Assembly: GCF_040702995.1 (NCBI RefSeq)
Contig: NZ_CP159992.1
Span: 134,501-198,500, forward strand
Length of the DNA: 64,000 nucleotides
Source: Paenibacillus sp. AN1007
Lineage (GTDB): Bacteria > Bacillota > Bacilli > Paenibacillales > Paenibacillaceae
Direction: 5' to 3'
Of the stretch, positions 1-9,510 are shown in pieces. The stretch's first letter is position 1. Every line of letters begins with the position of its first letter. The notes beneath the pieces were generated by a model. The model was not told where the DNA came from and ran no database searches. It saw nothing but the letters and a program-made list of their open reading frames with translations. The position numbers were made by a program, and so were the translations under genes.

Positions 1-1
1 A

Positions 2-190
2 GAATATTACTGGATAACAACTTATGATCATCAAGAACCTTTAATCAATCTATATTCTAGCGTTCCTAAATATCAATACTATTTAACCTACTCAGCACAA
101 ACTAAAAGAAGAGAGAAAGAGTTGTTATTCTGTAGTGAAAAAACTAAGATTGAATCTTTTGAGAGAGTACTAGTTGAACAATTGAATTAA
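2..190 (+). CDS. C-terminal fragment of an unknown protein (5' end outside window)
   Basis: An open frame enters from the left edge and runs 62 codons to TAA at 188-190. It is rich in Tyr, Lys and Glu and ends in VLVEQLN. The base composition is clearly more AT-rich than the genes to the right. I do not recognise the family. No start can be seen because the gene begins upstream of the window. A strong AT-rich hairpin follows about 25 bases after the stop, which is consistent with this being the real 3' end of a transcription unit. Confidence 0.5.
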   Translation, partial: EYYWITTYDHQEPLINLYSSVPKYQYYLTYSAQTKRREKELLFCSEKTKIESFERVLVEQLN

Positions 191-213
191 TAGTTAAGAA
201 GGATTTAGGTATA

Positions 214-262
214 AAATAATCCTACTATTTTTGCGCCTAAAGTCTATAGTAGGATTATTATA
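214..262 (+). terminator. AT-rich hairpin after the left-edge gene
   Basis: Perfect inverted repeat with arms at 215-228 and 246-259 (AATAATCCTACTAT paired with its complement) and an 18-base loop. No long T run follows, so termination strength is uncertain. The position just after a stop codon suggests a terminator. The rest of 263-401 shows no convincing gene. Confidence 0.5.
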
Positions 263-401
263 ATACTCAGGTGGATCACTCATAAAAGCTTACGAGCTGA
301 GTAAATCAGCACTAATGAAGTTTGGAGTAAACTGGCTCATAAAAAAGGATTGTATGATATTTTTACATAGGGGACGGGTATGCGGATGTAAGTGGAATTT
401 A

Positions 402-1478
402 CTAAATATGATCCAGCAAATTCATATAATACTGTCTCAGTGATTCCTTCAACGTGAGAGGCTCGATAATCTGAATGGACTTGCCGTAACCGGCGAGGTA
501 GTTCACGATAAAATCCAGTTCATGAGGTTCGTAAGTTCCGACGAGCAGAGGGTCCCCATCCTGCTCTTCAAGCCGCATGGACGGGTAGTGATTTTGTTGA
601 AACAGCTCTATACCGGCTTCATTTAACCTGCATCGAAACGAAACCGCAGCTTCAGATGCTTTCCATAAGGAATGTAAATGTCCACTTTGTAAGTGGGCAA
701 GATGGCTGACAGGTGCCGTATCTGTTAGTGCAGCCGATGCCATTCGATCACAGCGAAATACACGGTAAGCTTTCTTTTCCAGATCATACGCATGACAATA
801 CCAATATCCTCTACTAGCGTACAGCTCAAGGGGCTGTATGATACGGGTGCTGATGTTTGTTCTGAACATGGGTCCAGCGCCCTCTTTTTGCAGCTCATCC
901 TGCACAAAACTATTGATTTGGGGATGTTCTGCGTTCTCATGAGCAGCCTCTTTGTTCCCGAATGGAACGATGGCTCTGCTCGGCTTCGCGTTCGTGTTTT
1001 GGTCAGGATACGTAATCTGAATCACTTCCTGCTGCACCGCAGCTTTCAATAGAAGCTCCAGATGGGAACTGTCTTTGATCTGTTCGGTATGTTTAAAGGT
1101 GACAAGTCGCTGTATATTAACAATATTCTCCCGCTGCCGATCTGATAGTGCCGCCATGAATTTCTCATGGACAGAATGAAATGTCGTCTGAAAAGGCAGG
1201 CTGGAGAAGCTGCGCAGGGCCTGCATGGCAAAATACAAGGCATGAAGCTCATCCGTATTAAAAGAAATCGGAGGCAGCTGCATCTGCTGAAGCAGCCGAT
1301 ATCCGCCATAACGTCCATATTCCACATAGATGGGTGCTCCCATCTCTTCCAAAGAAGCGATATCCCGTAAAGCGGTTCGTTTGGATATATGAAACTCCTG
1401 CATCAGGTCCGTCAGGGTGAAGTGCTGTTTCTGATTAATGAAGCGAAGCATATGATGTAAACGTTCTGTTTTATTCAA
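402..1478 (-). CDS. WYL-domain transcriptional regulator (YafY/DeoR-like HTH)
   Basis: DNA-binding regulator of the HTH_11-WYL type. The N-terminal 60 residues form a winged helix (FTLTDLMQEFHISKRTALRDIASLEEMG) followed by the YGGYRL wing. The central to C-terminal part carries the WYL region, seen as RGYWYCHAYDLEKKAYRVF, which in this family senses a small ligand. I place the start at TTG 1478 because GAGGTCA lies 8 bases upstream and gives the usual MNKTERL beginning. An in-frame ATG at 1493 lacks an SD. The gene is divergent from a VOC-family gene, and a perfect palindrome between them is a likely operator. The ligand is unknown. Confidence 0.85.
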   Translation of the reverse strand: MNKTERLHHMLRFINQKQHFTLTDLMQEFHISKRTALRDIASLEEMGAPIYVEYGRYGGYRLLQQMQLPPISFNTDELHALYFAMQALRSFSSLPFQTTFHSVHEKFMAALSDRQRENIVNIQRLVTFKHTEQIKDSSHLELLLKAAVQQEVIQITYPDQNTNAKPSRAIVPFGNKEAAHENAEHPQINSFVQDELQKEGAGPMFRTNISTRIIQPLELYASRGYWYCHAYDLEKKAYRVFRCDRMASAALTDTAPVSHLAHLQSGHLHSLWKASEAAVSFRCRLNEAGIELFQQNHYPSMRLEEQDGDPLLVGTYEPHELDFIVNYLAGYGKSIQIIEPLTLKESLRQYYMNLLDHI

Positions 1479-1511
1479 GCGGGTTGACCTCATTTTTGTT
1501 CAATTATATTT

Positions 1512-1534
1512 AAGGTGCCATGTAATGGCACCTT
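1512..1534. promoter_or_regulatory. Palindromic operator candidate between WYL regulator and VOC gene
   Basis: Perfect inverted repeat, AAGGTGCCA, 5-base spacer TGTAA, TGGCACCTT. It lies in the only intergenic space between two divergent genes, one of which encodes a DNA-binding regulator. Binding by that regulator is inferred. The sequence lacks a following T run, so a terminator is unlikely. Confidence 0.5.
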
Positions 1535-1585
1535 TATTCGTTATAGTCATAAGTGTAAGGCAAACGAATGAAGGAGGCAAACGAT

Positions 1586-2029
1586 ATGAATGTTGAAGTA
1601 ATTCCTTTTCTCTCAATGAATGGAGAAGCAGCGGAAGCTATTGCGTTTTACGAAAAGACTCTGGGGGCAAAGGTATTGTTCCGAAAAAGCTACAAAGAAA
1701 TGAAGCAGATGAGCCCAAGCTTCACGTACCCTGCAGGACAGGATGATTACATTACACATTCCGTGCTGGAGATTGGAGCGAACAAAATCATGATTGCCGA
1801 GGAAGCGATGGATGCGGAAAGACCTTGGGAGCTGGGGAACAGCACTTCGCTGTGCATTCAATCTCAGGATCAAGAGCAGATGGATGGACTGTACGAAGCA
1901 CTATCGCGGCATGCAGGAGTGAAGGTGCTGGTACCTTATGAACGGAATGAATTCAGTCCGGGGTATGGTATTGTGCGTGATCCATTTGGGGTTGTACTCC
2001 AGCTATGTGTAACGGTACATGATTTTTGA
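1586..2029 (+). CDS. VOC-family (glyoxalase/PhnB-like) protein
   Basis: Small vicinal-oxygen-chelate fold protein of 147 residues, close to the usual PhnB-like length. It starts NVEVIPFLSMNGEAAEAIAFYEKTLGAKV, the typical first beta-alpha-beta unit, and ends with YGIVRDPFGVVLQLC, the typical last strand. The start is ATG 1586 because AAGGAGG at 1571-1577 sits 8 bases before it. An upstream ATG at 1568 has no SD. Proteins like this include metal-dependent lyases, dioxygenases and resistance proteins, so substrate and reaction cannot be assigned. Divergence from the WYL regulator suggests control by it. Confidence 0.8.
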   Translation: MNVEVIPFLSMNGEAAEAIAFYEKTLGAKVLFRKSYKEMKQMSPSFTYPAGQDDYITHSVLEIGANKIMIAEEAMDAERPWELGNSTSLCIQSQDQEQMDGLYEALSRHAGVKVLVPYERNEFSPGYGIVRDPFGVVLQLCVTVHDF

Positions 2030-2087
2030 TCATTGAGTTATTGAATTCCGTGTGAATGCCTGTATATAAGGTTGAAATTTTCTACGG

Positions 2088-2124
2088 AAGAGTAAGTCAT
2101 GATGTTCATGATTTACTCTTTTTT
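2088..2124 (+). terminator. Rho-independent terminator after VOC gene
   Basis: Stem AAGAGTAAGTCATGA against TCATGATTTACTCTT (one G-U pair), 3-base loop, then a T run to 2124. The rest of 2125-2408 contains a weak 64-codon frame and a 12-bp palindrome, but nothing I can support as a gene. Confidence 0.8.
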
Positions 2125-2408
2125 CTTCTATTCTCCCACAGATCGTGAATTATGTTCCAGCAAGGAGCATGTAAATAGTGTAAGATCAAGCCCAAAGCCT
2201 ATAGTGTCAGAAAATGAAAGCTTTATGTAATAAAAAAATATATATAATTATTTCTCTGTTATATGTGATTTTAGTGATCCAAAAGTCCCGAATTCGGGTA
2301 TCAATACTAGAGTCAAGCGCAGGGGAACTGTTTAAAACGAATCCCTCTGCCCTTAGGCTTATCAAGCGTAAAACATATCGACTACCGGAAGGATTGTGGG
2401 GGATTTAG

Positions 2409-3329
2409 ATGTCTTTATTGGAGGCTGGACGGCAAGAACAGGTTACGGACGAACTGATGGTCAAAGCGATGGAGAAAAGCTTGTCAATTATTCGTTTCGA
2501 CTTAAATCGCAGGGTTACATACGTGAACGATGTATTCGCTTCAACGATGGGGTACTCCAAGGAAGAAATGTACGGGATGCAGCATCGACAATTATGTTTT
2601 GGAAAATTTGCAGATAGTCCGGCGTACGAGGCGTTCTGGAGAAGTATTTTTAACGGGAAAAGTTTTCAGGATAAGGTGGAACGCAAGGATTCTAAAGGCC
2701 AATCGGTTTGGCTTGAAGCTACATATATGCCCGTGTTCGATGAGTCAGGTCGGAAAATATTGGGGGTCTGCAAGATGGCAACCAATATTACGGATCGTCA
2801 AAATAACATTACAACCGTTGTTCAGGAATTGAAGACATTGTCTCAAGAATTGAATGAGCAGGCTGGGGCGGGGATCGAACGAAGCCATGAATTGATGTCC
2901 AGCATTTCTTATATCTCGGAAGTGTCGGCAGCTAATCAGTTCACTTTAAGTCATCTGCAGGAACAAGCCGGTTCGATTCAGGGTGTGGTACGAACGATTC
3001 GAGAAATTTCTTCTCAAACCCAGCTCCTTGCGCTGAATGCTGCGATTGAGGCTGCACATGCGGGGGAGTTCGGACGTGGATTCGATATTGTGGCAAAGGA
3101 AGTACGCAAGTTGTCTGCCATGGTGGAAAATTCAATCAATGAGATTCGTGACAGTGTGGCGGGCATTACCAAAGAGATCACCAATATTACGAGTGGCACA
3201 AAAAAGGTTGAAGACTATCTGCAGCAGAGTCATGAGAGAATTGAGATTGCATTAAATGATTTTAAAACCATCTCGACCGCAGCTCATCAGCTTGATGATA
3301 AGGCACAGCATGTGACTCGGATTGTGTAA
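2409..3329 (+). CDS. Soluble PAS-domain methyl-accepting chemotaxis transducer
   Basis: Cytoplasmic chemoreceptor of 306 residues. Residues about 20-130 form a PAS sensor (LSIIRFDLNRRVTYVNDVFA and GYSKEEMYGM), ending with the usual LGVCKMATNITDR boundary. Residues about 165-300 form a short MCP signalling hairpin with its tip at QTQLLALNAAIEAAHAGEFG. There is no signal peptide or membrane segment, so it should sense an intracellular cue or a PAS-bound cofactor and talk to CheA/CheW. The layout resembles soluble receptors such as Bacillus YfmS, but the signalling part is short. It is a single-gene unit: a terminator precedes it and a repeat element plus terminator follow. Confidence 0.85.
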   Translation: MSLLEAGRQEQVTDELMVKAMEKSLSIIRFDLNRRVTYVNDVFASTMGYSKEEMYGMQHRQLCFGKFADSPAYEAFWRSIFNGKSFQDKVERKDSKGQSVWLEATYMPVFDESGRKILGVCKMATNITDRQNNITTVVQELKTLSQELNEQAGAGIERSHELMSSISYISEVSAANQFTLSHLQEQAGSIQGVVRTIREISSQTQLLALNAAIEAAHAGEFGRGFDIVAKEVRKLSAMVENSINEIRDSVAGITKEITNITSGTKKVEDYLQQSHERIEIALNDFKTISTAAHQLDDKAQHVTRIV

Positions 3330-3352
3330 GTGAAAAGAATACGGCTCCGAAT

Positions 3353-3519
3353 CTAGTGCGTGTCTTGAAACCCGCTGAAGTGCATCGTTTACCCCCTTTT
3401 CGCCCCCTGCTGCGTCACTTTCCCTTGACGTGCCACCGGCACGCCTGCGGTAAACTTCTTAGCATGGAACAAAAATTCGGCAAAATGGGCTTCCTTCAGC
3501 GTTTTCAGACACAACCTAG
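3353..3519. repeat. Intergenic repeat with imperfect terminal inverted repeats starting CTAG
   Basis: The left end (CTAGTGCGTGTCTTGAAAC, from 3353) and the complement of the right end (CTAGGTTGTGTCTGAAAAC, from 3519 backwards) are imperfect inverted copies of about 25 bases. The interior is non-coding. A 21-base copy of the right end, with one mismatch, recurs at 63083-63103. This is consistent with a MITE-like or other dispersed repeat. I associate similar intergenic repeats with Paenibacillus, but a genome search was not possible. Confidence 0.5.
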
Positions 3520-3554
3520 AACGATTCTGAATGTATTGCAGGATCGTTTTTTTT
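3520..3554 (+). terminator. Rho-independent terminator
   Basis: Stem AACGATTCTG against CAGGATCGTT (one G-U), 9-base loop, then eight T. It abuts the end of the repeat element. It probably ends transcription from the PAS-chemotaxis gene before the germination operon. Confidence 0.75.
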
Positions 3555-3726
3555 GTTGTGTCAAAAGATTACTCTCTCATCGGGATTTTCGCAATGCAGC
3601 TGGTAAGAAAGCGTTCCACTGCATAACCTGCCAAAATAACGGGAATTTTTACAGGCAAACAGGACACAATAATCCGGAATCCGGAAATACCTGTGGTTTG
3701 ATTTTGCAGAGAAGGAGGACGGGAGT

Positions 3727-5439
3727 ATGTGGTCAACCATTTTATCTTATATACCGAAGTGGACCATATGGGCACAGGCATTCATGGTATTTATTGTACC
3801 GGTTATCATGGTGGTGATTATAAACTGGGTTAATACCGCAATCAAGCGGGGCAGCTTCTCTCGCAAAAGAAAAATGGTTACCTCCCCGAAGGATATCTCA
3901 CCGGCTGAAGCGGGCTTGGGCTTAGGAACGGAGACCGGGCATTATGCCAATATCAAGCTAACCGGAACATACACGACGGATGTAATTACGGTTCGAGAGA
4001 CTTTTGGGAAAAATGCAGATGTACATATTCGGGAATTTAGGATCCGGGGAACCAATACGAGAGCGGCAATCATGTTTACAGAAGGGCTGACGGATACGGA
4101 CCTGCTTGACAGCTATTTAATCAAACCTTTAATGATTGACGGGATACCTGAACTGAAGCAGGAAAGTTTTACGCACCCTGAACAAGCAGATTTCCTGTCC
4201 GCATATCTGAAAAATCAAATCCTTCCTGTCAGCGAGATTCAAGAGACAGAATCTCTTCAGGAGGTTGCTTTAGGTGTACTGTTGGGGAAAAATGCTCTAT
4301 TAATCGACGGCATGCCGGGAGCAATGCTGATTGGAACCTCCAGATTAAAAACCCGCAGTGTTGGTGAACCGTTATCGGAAGGGCTGTTGCGCGGGCCGCG
4401 GATTAGTTTTACGGAGGAACTGAGTGACAATACGGGGATTTTACGCCGCTATGGCAGTGATCAGAGTCTGTTTATCGAAAAACTTGAAGTGGGCAGCCGC
4501 ATCAAGAAGGACTTGGCTGTTGCTTATATTCAGGATATTGCTGATCCCAAACTCGTAGCCGAGGTTCTGAAACGTGTAAAGAGCATCGATATGGATATGA
4601 TGCTGGAGTCAGGTTACGTAGAACAGCTGATTGAGGATGATACACTGAGTCCTTTCCAGCAAGTACTGAATACAGAAAGACCTGACCGGGTTATCGGTGC
4701 TCTGCTTGAAGGACGAGTGGCTATTTTGCTGGACGGAACACCGTTTGCACTCGTTGTACCGGTAACATTCAGCATGCTTCTCCAATCTCCGGAAGACTAC
4801 TATGAACGCTGGATACCAAGCTCTTTCCTTCGTGTTCTGCGTTTTATGGCGGCCATGTTAGCTTTGCTTGCCCCGGCGCTCTATATCTCCTTCATTTCGT
4901 TCCATCCGGGTCTAATTCCGACGAAATTGGTACTGACGATTATTGAAACACGATCCGGGGTGCCTTTCCCTTCCTTAATCGAGGCTTTAATTATGGAGCT
5001 GTCAATTGAGATTTTAAGAGAAGCCGGCATTCGTCTGCCCAAACCGATCGCACCTGCGATGGGCATTGTGGGTGGTCTGATTATCGGTCAAGCTGCCGTG
5101 CAGGCAGGTATTATCAGTCAGTTTTTGGTTATTGTTGTAGCTGTCACAGCTATTTCATCCTTCACCATTCCCGTGTACAGCGCAGGGTTAACCCTGCGGC
5201 TGCTTCGCTTTGCTGCGATGTTTAGCGCTGCTGTACTGGGATTGTACGGTGTCGTCATGTTCTTCCTGCTGGTGTGTACACATCTAGCCCGACTATCCAG
5301 CTTCGGGGTGCCTTACATCGCGCCAGCTGTTCCATATCATTTAAGCGATTGGAAGGATTTTGTCATACGTGCCCCGCTTAACATGATGAGAAGACGTCCT
5401 GACATGATGAACCCAATTGATGAAGACCGGAAGGAATAG
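3727..5439 (+). CDS. Spore germination receptor A subunit (GerA family)
   Basis: First subunit of a nutrient germinant receptor in the spore inner membrane. The protein has 570 residues, somewhat longer than the usual 480-500. It has one N-terminal membrane segment (about residues 12-32), then the soluble GerA region ([65 protein letters not shown]). A C-terminal membrane bundle of about five segments follows. [12 protein letters not shown] is a family hallmark. AGAAGGAGG lies just before ATG 3727. The next two genes are the B and C subunits, giving the classic gerA-gerB-gerC order. Germinant specificity cannot be read from sequence. Confidence 0.93.
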   Translation: MWSTILSYIPKWTIWAQAFMVFIVPVIMVVIINWVNTAIKRGSFSRKRKMVTSPKDISPAEAGLGLGTETGHYANIKLTGTYTTDVITVRETFGKNADVHIREFRIRGTNTRAAIMFTEGLTDTDLLDSYLIKPLMIDGIPELKQESFTHPEQADFLSAYLKNQILPVSEIQETESLQEVALGVLLGKNALLIDGMPGAMLIGTSRLKTRSVGEPLSEGLLRGPRISFTEELSDNTGILRRYGSDQSLFIEKLEVGSRIKKDLAVAYIQDIADPKLVAEVLKRVKSIDMDMMLESGYVEQLIEDDTLSPFQQVLNTERPDRVIGALLEGRVAILLDGTPFALVVPVTFSMLLQSPEDYYERWIPSSFLRVLRFMAAMLALLAPALYISFISFHPGLIPTKLVLTIIETRSGVPFPSLIEALIMELSIEILREAGIRLPKPIAPAMGIVGGLIIGQAAVQAGIISQFLVIVVAVTAISSFTIPVYSAGLTLRLLRFAAMFSAAVLGLYGVVMFFLLVCTHLARLSSFGVPYIAPAVPYHLSDWKDFVIRAPLNMMRRRPDMMNPIDEDRKE

Positions 5440-5536
5440 TTGTATTTGCGAAGGTTTGGTGTGCAGTGCAGTTCCCAGCGCTTTGATACAGTTTAAGTTC
5501 GATACAGTTCGCAGAAGGTCTGGAGGTGTTATTGCA

Positions 5537-6637
5537 GTGAATGACTCCCAAGTTAAAATCAGCACCACACAGGCGGTAGTTATTATCGTCAATTACATGC
5601 TTGGTGCAGGCATATTGACGCTGCCGCGAACAACCAGCAAAGCGGTTGGGACACCGGACGTCTGGATCTCCATCATTCTTTCGGGGCTTATTATTACGGG
5701 TGTTGGTATGATTTTGGTGACTTTATGCCGAAGATTTCCGGGAAAAACAGTGTTCCAATTCACTCGTGAAATCACGGGCCGCTGGATTGGTTACATCTTT
5801 GGCTGTGTCACCATTCTGTATTTTATGGTGATTGCAGCCTTCGAAATCCGGGTGATGGCTGATGTTACCGGAATGTATCTATTGGAACGTACACCTACCT
5901 GGGCCATTGTAATGGTGTTTATGTGGATTGGCATCTATCTGATCTCCGGAGGACTTGCGGTCATTGTGCGTGTGTTCGAGGTCATTTTGCCGATTACCTT
6001 GGTTATCTTTGTCATGGAAATTTTACTAAGCAATCAGCTGTTTGAAATCAGTAATCTGAGACCCATCCTTGGCGAAGGATTCATGCCTGTCATTAAAGGA
6101 CTGAAACCTTCACTGCTTTCGTATACAGGTTACGAAGTGATGCTGGTCATTACGGCATACATGCAGAACCCGAAAAAAAGCAATAAGGCGATGACATGGG
6201 GGCTGGGGATATCTACAGCGATCTATCTAATCACGGTAGTTATGGTCGTCGGCAGTCTGTCCCTCGACGGGATTAAAACGAGAACTTGGCCGACACTGGA
6301 TTTGGTTCGTAGTTTCGAGATTCAAGGGTTGATTTTTGAACGCTTTGAGTCGTTACTGCTGGTTATATGGATTTTGCAGATTTTCTCTACCTTTGCCATC
6401 ACGCACTACTGTGCTTCGGTGGGAATTCGTGATCTGTTCAAAGCTAAAAAGATGCGCACCATTATGTACGTACTTCTGCCGTTCATCTATTTGGCAGCCA
6501 TGATACCTAAAAATGTATATGAAACCTTTGCACTTGGTGACATGCTGGGCAATGTGTCTGTCGTGTTGTTTGCTATTATGCCCCTGGTACTGCTGCTGCT
6601 GAGCATTATTCGCAAAAAAGGAGGTAAACAAGCATGA
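5537..6637 (+). CDS. Spore germination receptor B subunit (GerB family permease)
   Basis: Integral membrane subunit of the germinant receptor, related to amino acid permeases, with about ten membrane segments in 366 residues. It starts with the family pattern ISTTQAVVIIVNYMLGAGILTLPR. I choose GTG 5537 because TGGAGGTG lies 9 bases upstream and the family begins here. The frame extends upstream to 5417, overlapping the A subunit, but that extension has no homologous look. The stop overlaps the next start (ATGA), indicating translational coupling with the C subunit. In this family the B subunit contributes to germinant recognition. Confidence 0.92.
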   Translation: MNDSQVKISTTQAVVIIVNYMLGAGILTLPRTTSKAVGTPDVWISIILSGLIITGVGMILVTLCRRFPGKTVFQFTREITGRWIGYIFGCVTILYFMVIAAFEIRVMADVTGMYLLERTPTWAIVMVFMWIGIYLISGGLAVIVRVFEVILPITLVIFVMEILLSNQLFEISNLRPILGEGFMPVIKGLKPSLLSYTGYEVMLVITAYMQNPKKSNKAMTWGLGISTAIYLITVVMVVGSLSLDGIKTRTWPTLDLVRSFEIQGLIFERFESLLLVIWILQIFSTFAITHYCASVGIRDLFKAKKMRTIMYVLLPFIYLAAMIPKNVYETFALGDMLGNVSVVLFAIMPLVLLLLSIIRKKGGKQA

Positions 6638-7836
6638 TCTCACTCCGTATGTGGCTGCGTATCATCTCGGCATTATTAATTCTCAGTCTGATCTCGGGAT
6701 GCTGGAGCAGCCGGGAGATTGAAGAGTTGAGTCTGTATGTCGGTCTCGGAATTGATGTTGGAGAGGAAACCGAATTTGAAAAGATTATATCCGCTCAGGG
6801 AGGACGCTATCCCAAAGAAGACAATGTCACGGCAACCGTTCAGATTGCTCCAGGGAAATCCAGCGGTCAGCAGAGTGAACAGGGAGGTTCACCTTCAGCG
6901 GGGAAATCCTCTTACTCCAACGAACGACTTACGGGGGACTCCATGCTTCAGATTTTTCGTCAATTTTCCCTGCGTAGAGATCGTCCGCTTATTGGACATC
7001 ATCTGAAAGTGATCGTCATCTCCAAGGATATCGCTAAAAAATTCGGGTTGAAACAGCTGCTTGATTTTGTGCTCCGGGATAACGATATTCGCCCAAACTG
7101 TCTTGTGCTGATCAGTCATCAACGAGCATTGGATGTACTCACATCGAGAGATCCTTCCCGGATTCCAGCCTTCTATCTCACGGGAATTATGAACAACTCC
7201 TATATATCCAATAAAATATTGGAGCCTGTTTCCCTTGCCAAACTGGATGCACAGATGCAGTCCGGGTCCAGCTTCCTGCTGCAAAATGTACTCAATGCAG
7301 AGGGAGAGGATAAGTTTTCCGGGGGCAGCATATTTGCAGCTAAAACAACGAAATTTGTGGGAGAGCTCAGCCAAACCGATCTTGAGGCTTTGTCATGGAT
7401 TATTCCCGATCAACACGGAGGTCTCATAAAGACATACAGTAAAGAAGGCTTCACGATTCTTTATGAGATTAAGAAAAAAAAGATAAAAATCATTCCAAAG
7501 GTGGTCGGAGGCGACATATCGTTCCACGTCAAGGCAGAGTCCGAAGGCTGGTTAATGGAGGACTGGCGTGCTCCTGAAAAAGAAGAGAAGGGAGCTTATT
7601 TGAAGGAACTGGAAAAGGATTTTGCCAAGATCGTGGACCAACAGATTGACCAGATGCTTTACAAACTCCAGCATACCTATAAGGCTGACGTTGCCGGTTT
7701 TCGGGACAGCATCCGCATCCATTACCCCAAAACATGGAAGAAGGTTAAAGACAACTGGGATGAGGTGTTTGCGACAGTGCCCATTACGTATGAGATCAAA
7801 ACGAGTGTGGTGAACCCGGGATCTTCTACAGAATAA
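6634..7836 (+). CDS. Spore germination receptor C subunit (Ger(x)C lipoprotein)
   Basis: Lipoprotein subunit of the germinant receptor, 400 residues. A signal peptide of about 22 residues ends in the lipobox LISGC, so Cys should be lipidated and the protein anchored on the outer face of the spore inner membrane. Family landmarks follow: WSSREIEELSLYVGLGIDVG near the N terminus and a C-terminal domain ending FRDSIRIHYPKTWKKVKDNWDEVFATVPI. It overlaps the B subunit by 4 bases. The A-B-C operon is complete. Expression late in the forespore is expected from family knowledge; I could not identify a sigma-G promoter with confidence. Confidence 0.93.
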   Translation: MISLRMWLRIISALLILSLISGCWSSREIEELSLYVGLGIDVGEETEFEKIISAQGGRYPKEDNVTATVQIAPGKSSGQQSEQGGSPSAGKSSYSNERLTGDSMLQIFRQFSLRRDRPLIGHHLKVIVISKDIAKKFGLKQLLDFVLRDNDIRPNCLVLISHQRALDVLTSRDPSRIPAFYLTGIMNNSYISNKILEPVSLAKLDAQMQSGSSFLLQNVLNAEGEDKFSGGSIFAAKTTKFVGELSQTDLEALSWIIPDQHGGLIKTYSKEGFTILYEIKKKKIKIIPKVVGGDISFHVKAESEGWLMEDWRAPEKEEKGAYLKELEKDFAKIVDQQIDQMLYKLQHTYKADVAGFRDSIRIHYPKTWKKVKDNWDEVFATVPITYEIKTSVVNPGSSTE

Positions 7837-7879
7837 TTTGATGCATGTATGACTGTACGGAGATGCTGGTATTTAAATG

Positions 7880-7908
7880 TTGACACATCAGGCGTCAATC
7901 GATATAGT
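7880..7908 (+). promoter_or_regulatory. Sigma-A promoter of the methionine-salvage operon
   Basis: TTGACA at 7880-7885, a 17-base spacer and TATAGT at 7903-7908. It lies just upstream of the SAM riboswitch, so transcription should start near 7915 and include the whole aptamer. Confidence 0.75.
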
Positions 7909-7918
7909 TATACAAAAT

Positions 7919-8080
7919 CATTTTCTTATCCAGAGAGGTGGAGGGACTGGCCCTTAGAAACCTCAGCAGCAGATCTGAAGGATACTGTGCTAATTCCAGC
8001 GGGTGAAAGCCTGATAGATAGGAGCGTTTGTTTTTATTTGTCAGCAGCGGCGCACTCTTCGGAAAGAGTGGGTCTTTTTT
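7919..8080 (+). promoter_or_regulatory. SAM-I (S-box) riboswitch with terminator platform
   Basis: The aptamer from about 7921 shows the S-box core: TTATCCAGAGAGGTGGAGGG, then ACTGGCCC, and the closing GGGTGAAAGCCTGATAGATA side near 8010-8027. An intrinsic terminator follows at 8053-8080 (CACTCTT, 4-base loop, AAGAGTG, then T6). SAM binding in this class stabilises termination, so the downstream permease and methyltransferase should be expressed when SAM is scarce. The downstream frame extends through this region from 7849, but the RNA element shows that this extension is not coding. Confidence 0.93.
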
Positions 8081-8115
8081 GTTTGTTCTGGATGAAGAAG
8101 CAGGGAGCAGGTCAT

Positions 8116-9510
8116 ATGGAGAACAGCAGCGATAAAGGTCAATTTCAGCGAAAAATGAAAACAAGGCATGTGGTCATGCTCTCCCTTGGCGGCGTCATCG
8201 GAACTGGGCTGTTCCTCAGCTCGGGGTATACCATTCAACAGGCCGGACCCCTTGGAACGATTCTGTCTTATCTGATTGGCGCATTGGTGGTCTATCTGGT
8301 GATGCTCTGCCTTGGCGAACTGTCAGTTCATATGCCCGAGACAGGAGCATTCCACAGTTATGCAGCCAAATATATCGGACCAGCTACAGGGTATACTGTG
8401 GCATGGCTTTACTGGCTCACCTGGACCGTGGCGCTGGGTTCGGAATTCACAGCCGCCGGGCTGCTTATGCAGCGCTGGTTTCCGTCCGTGAACGTCTGGA
8501 TCTGGAGTGCACTGTTTGCCTTGATGATATTCCTGTTTAATGCGTTCACGGTCAAACTTTTTGCAGAATCGGAATTCTGGTTCTCCCTGGTAAAGGTGAT
8601 GACGATTATCATCTTTATTATTCTTGGCGGGGCCGCCATGTTTGGTATCATTCCCATGGCGGATGCTGCACCGGCTCCGTTCTTCTCTAACATTACCGCA
8701 TCAGGGTGGTTTCCCCATGGCGCGACTGCAATTCTGATGACGATGCTGGCTGTCAATTTTGCCTTCTCGGGTACGGAACTGATTGGAATCGCCGCAGGTG
8801 AGACGGAAAATCCGGAAAAAACGATTCCGAAAGCCATCCATACCACGTTGTGGCGCCTGATCATTTTCTTTATCGGGACCATTGTCATACTGTCTGCATT
8901 ACTGCCGATGTCGGATGCGAGTGTGCTGGAAAGTCCATTTGTGGCTGTCATGGAGCGGGTTGGTGTCCCGTATGCGGCGGACATTATGAATTTTGTCATT
9001 TTAACAGCAATTCTGTCAGCGGCCAACTCGGGACTGTATGCTTCCTCACGGATGCTCTGGTCACTGGCAGATAAAAAGACGATTTCTCCATGGTTTGCCC
9101 GCCTGACGAAAAGCGGAGTACCGTTCAATGCGCTTGTGCTCAGCATGGCTGGCGGCGCCTTGGCTTTACTGTCCAGCATCATTGCACCCGGGACGGTCTA
9201 TATTACACTTGTCTCCATCTCGGGTCTTGCGGTAGTGGCGGTGTGGATGAGCATCAGCGCATCCCAGTACATGTTCCGCAGACAGTACCTTCGGGAAGGG
9301 CATGACGTGAAAAATCTCGTTTACCGCACGCCGCTGTATCCCATAGTACCTGTCGTTTCATTTTTGTTGTGTCTGGCTTCTTGTATAGGTATAGCTTTTG
9401 ATCCGACGCAGCGGATTGCTCTGTACTGTGGTATCCCATTTATTATTTTATGTTATATCGTGTATTATTGGACGGATCGTACGAAGAAGAAAAGAGGGCT
9501 GACTTCATGA
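8116..9510 (+). CDS. mmuP: Amino acid permease, probable S-methylmethionine transporter
   Basis: APC-superfamily transporter of 464 residues with about 12 membrane segments. The first one carries the substrate-site motif [13 protein letters not shown], and [20 protein letters not shown] is typical of the amino acid/GABA permease branch. The start is ATG 8116; an in-frame start far upstream would run through the riboswitch. Two things point to S-methylmethionine as substrate: the SAM riboswitch in front, and translational coupling (ATGA overlap) to a homocysteine S-methyltransferase. It should import S-methylmethionine so that the next enzyme can make methionine from homocysteine. Substrate is inferred from context. 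Confidence 0.85.
   Translation: MENSSDKGQFQRKMKTRHVVMLSLGGVIGTGLFLSSGYTIQQAGPLGTILSYLIGALVVYLVMLCLGELSVHMPETGAFHSYAAKYIGPATGYTVAWLYWLTWTVALGSEFTAAGLLMQRWFPSVNVWIWSALFALMIFLFNAFTVKLFAESEFWFSLVKVMTIIIFIILGGAAMFGIIPMADAAPAPFFSNITASGWFPHGATAILMTMLAVNFAFSGTELIGIAAGETENPEKTIPKAIHTTLWRLIIFFIGTIVILSALLPMSDASVLESPFVAVMERVGVPYAADIMNFVILTAILSAANSGLYASSRMLWSLADKKTISPWFARLTKSGVPFNALVLSMAGGALALLSSIIAPGTVYITLVSISGLAVVAVWMSISASQYMFRRQYLREGHDVKNLVYRTPLYPIVPVVSFLLCLASCIGIAFDPTQRIALYCGIPFIILCYIVYYWTDRTKKKRGLTS

Noticed and set aside
2287..2298. 12-bp palindrome CCCGAATTCGGG as an operator
   Set aside because: Isolated, not near a convincing promoter or a regulator gene, and short palindromes of this kind occur by chance.
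2214..2408. 64-codon frame before the PAS-chemotaxis gene
   Set aside because: No SD, low-complexity start and no recognisable features; it ends across the next gene's SD region.
7849..8115. Longer N terminus for the S-methylmethionine permease
   Set aside because: The region is the promoter, SAM riboswitch and terminator; the open frame there is accidental.
8409..9182. 257-codon frame antisense to the permease gene
   Set aside because: Shadow of a membrane-protein gene; no SD and no family resemblance.
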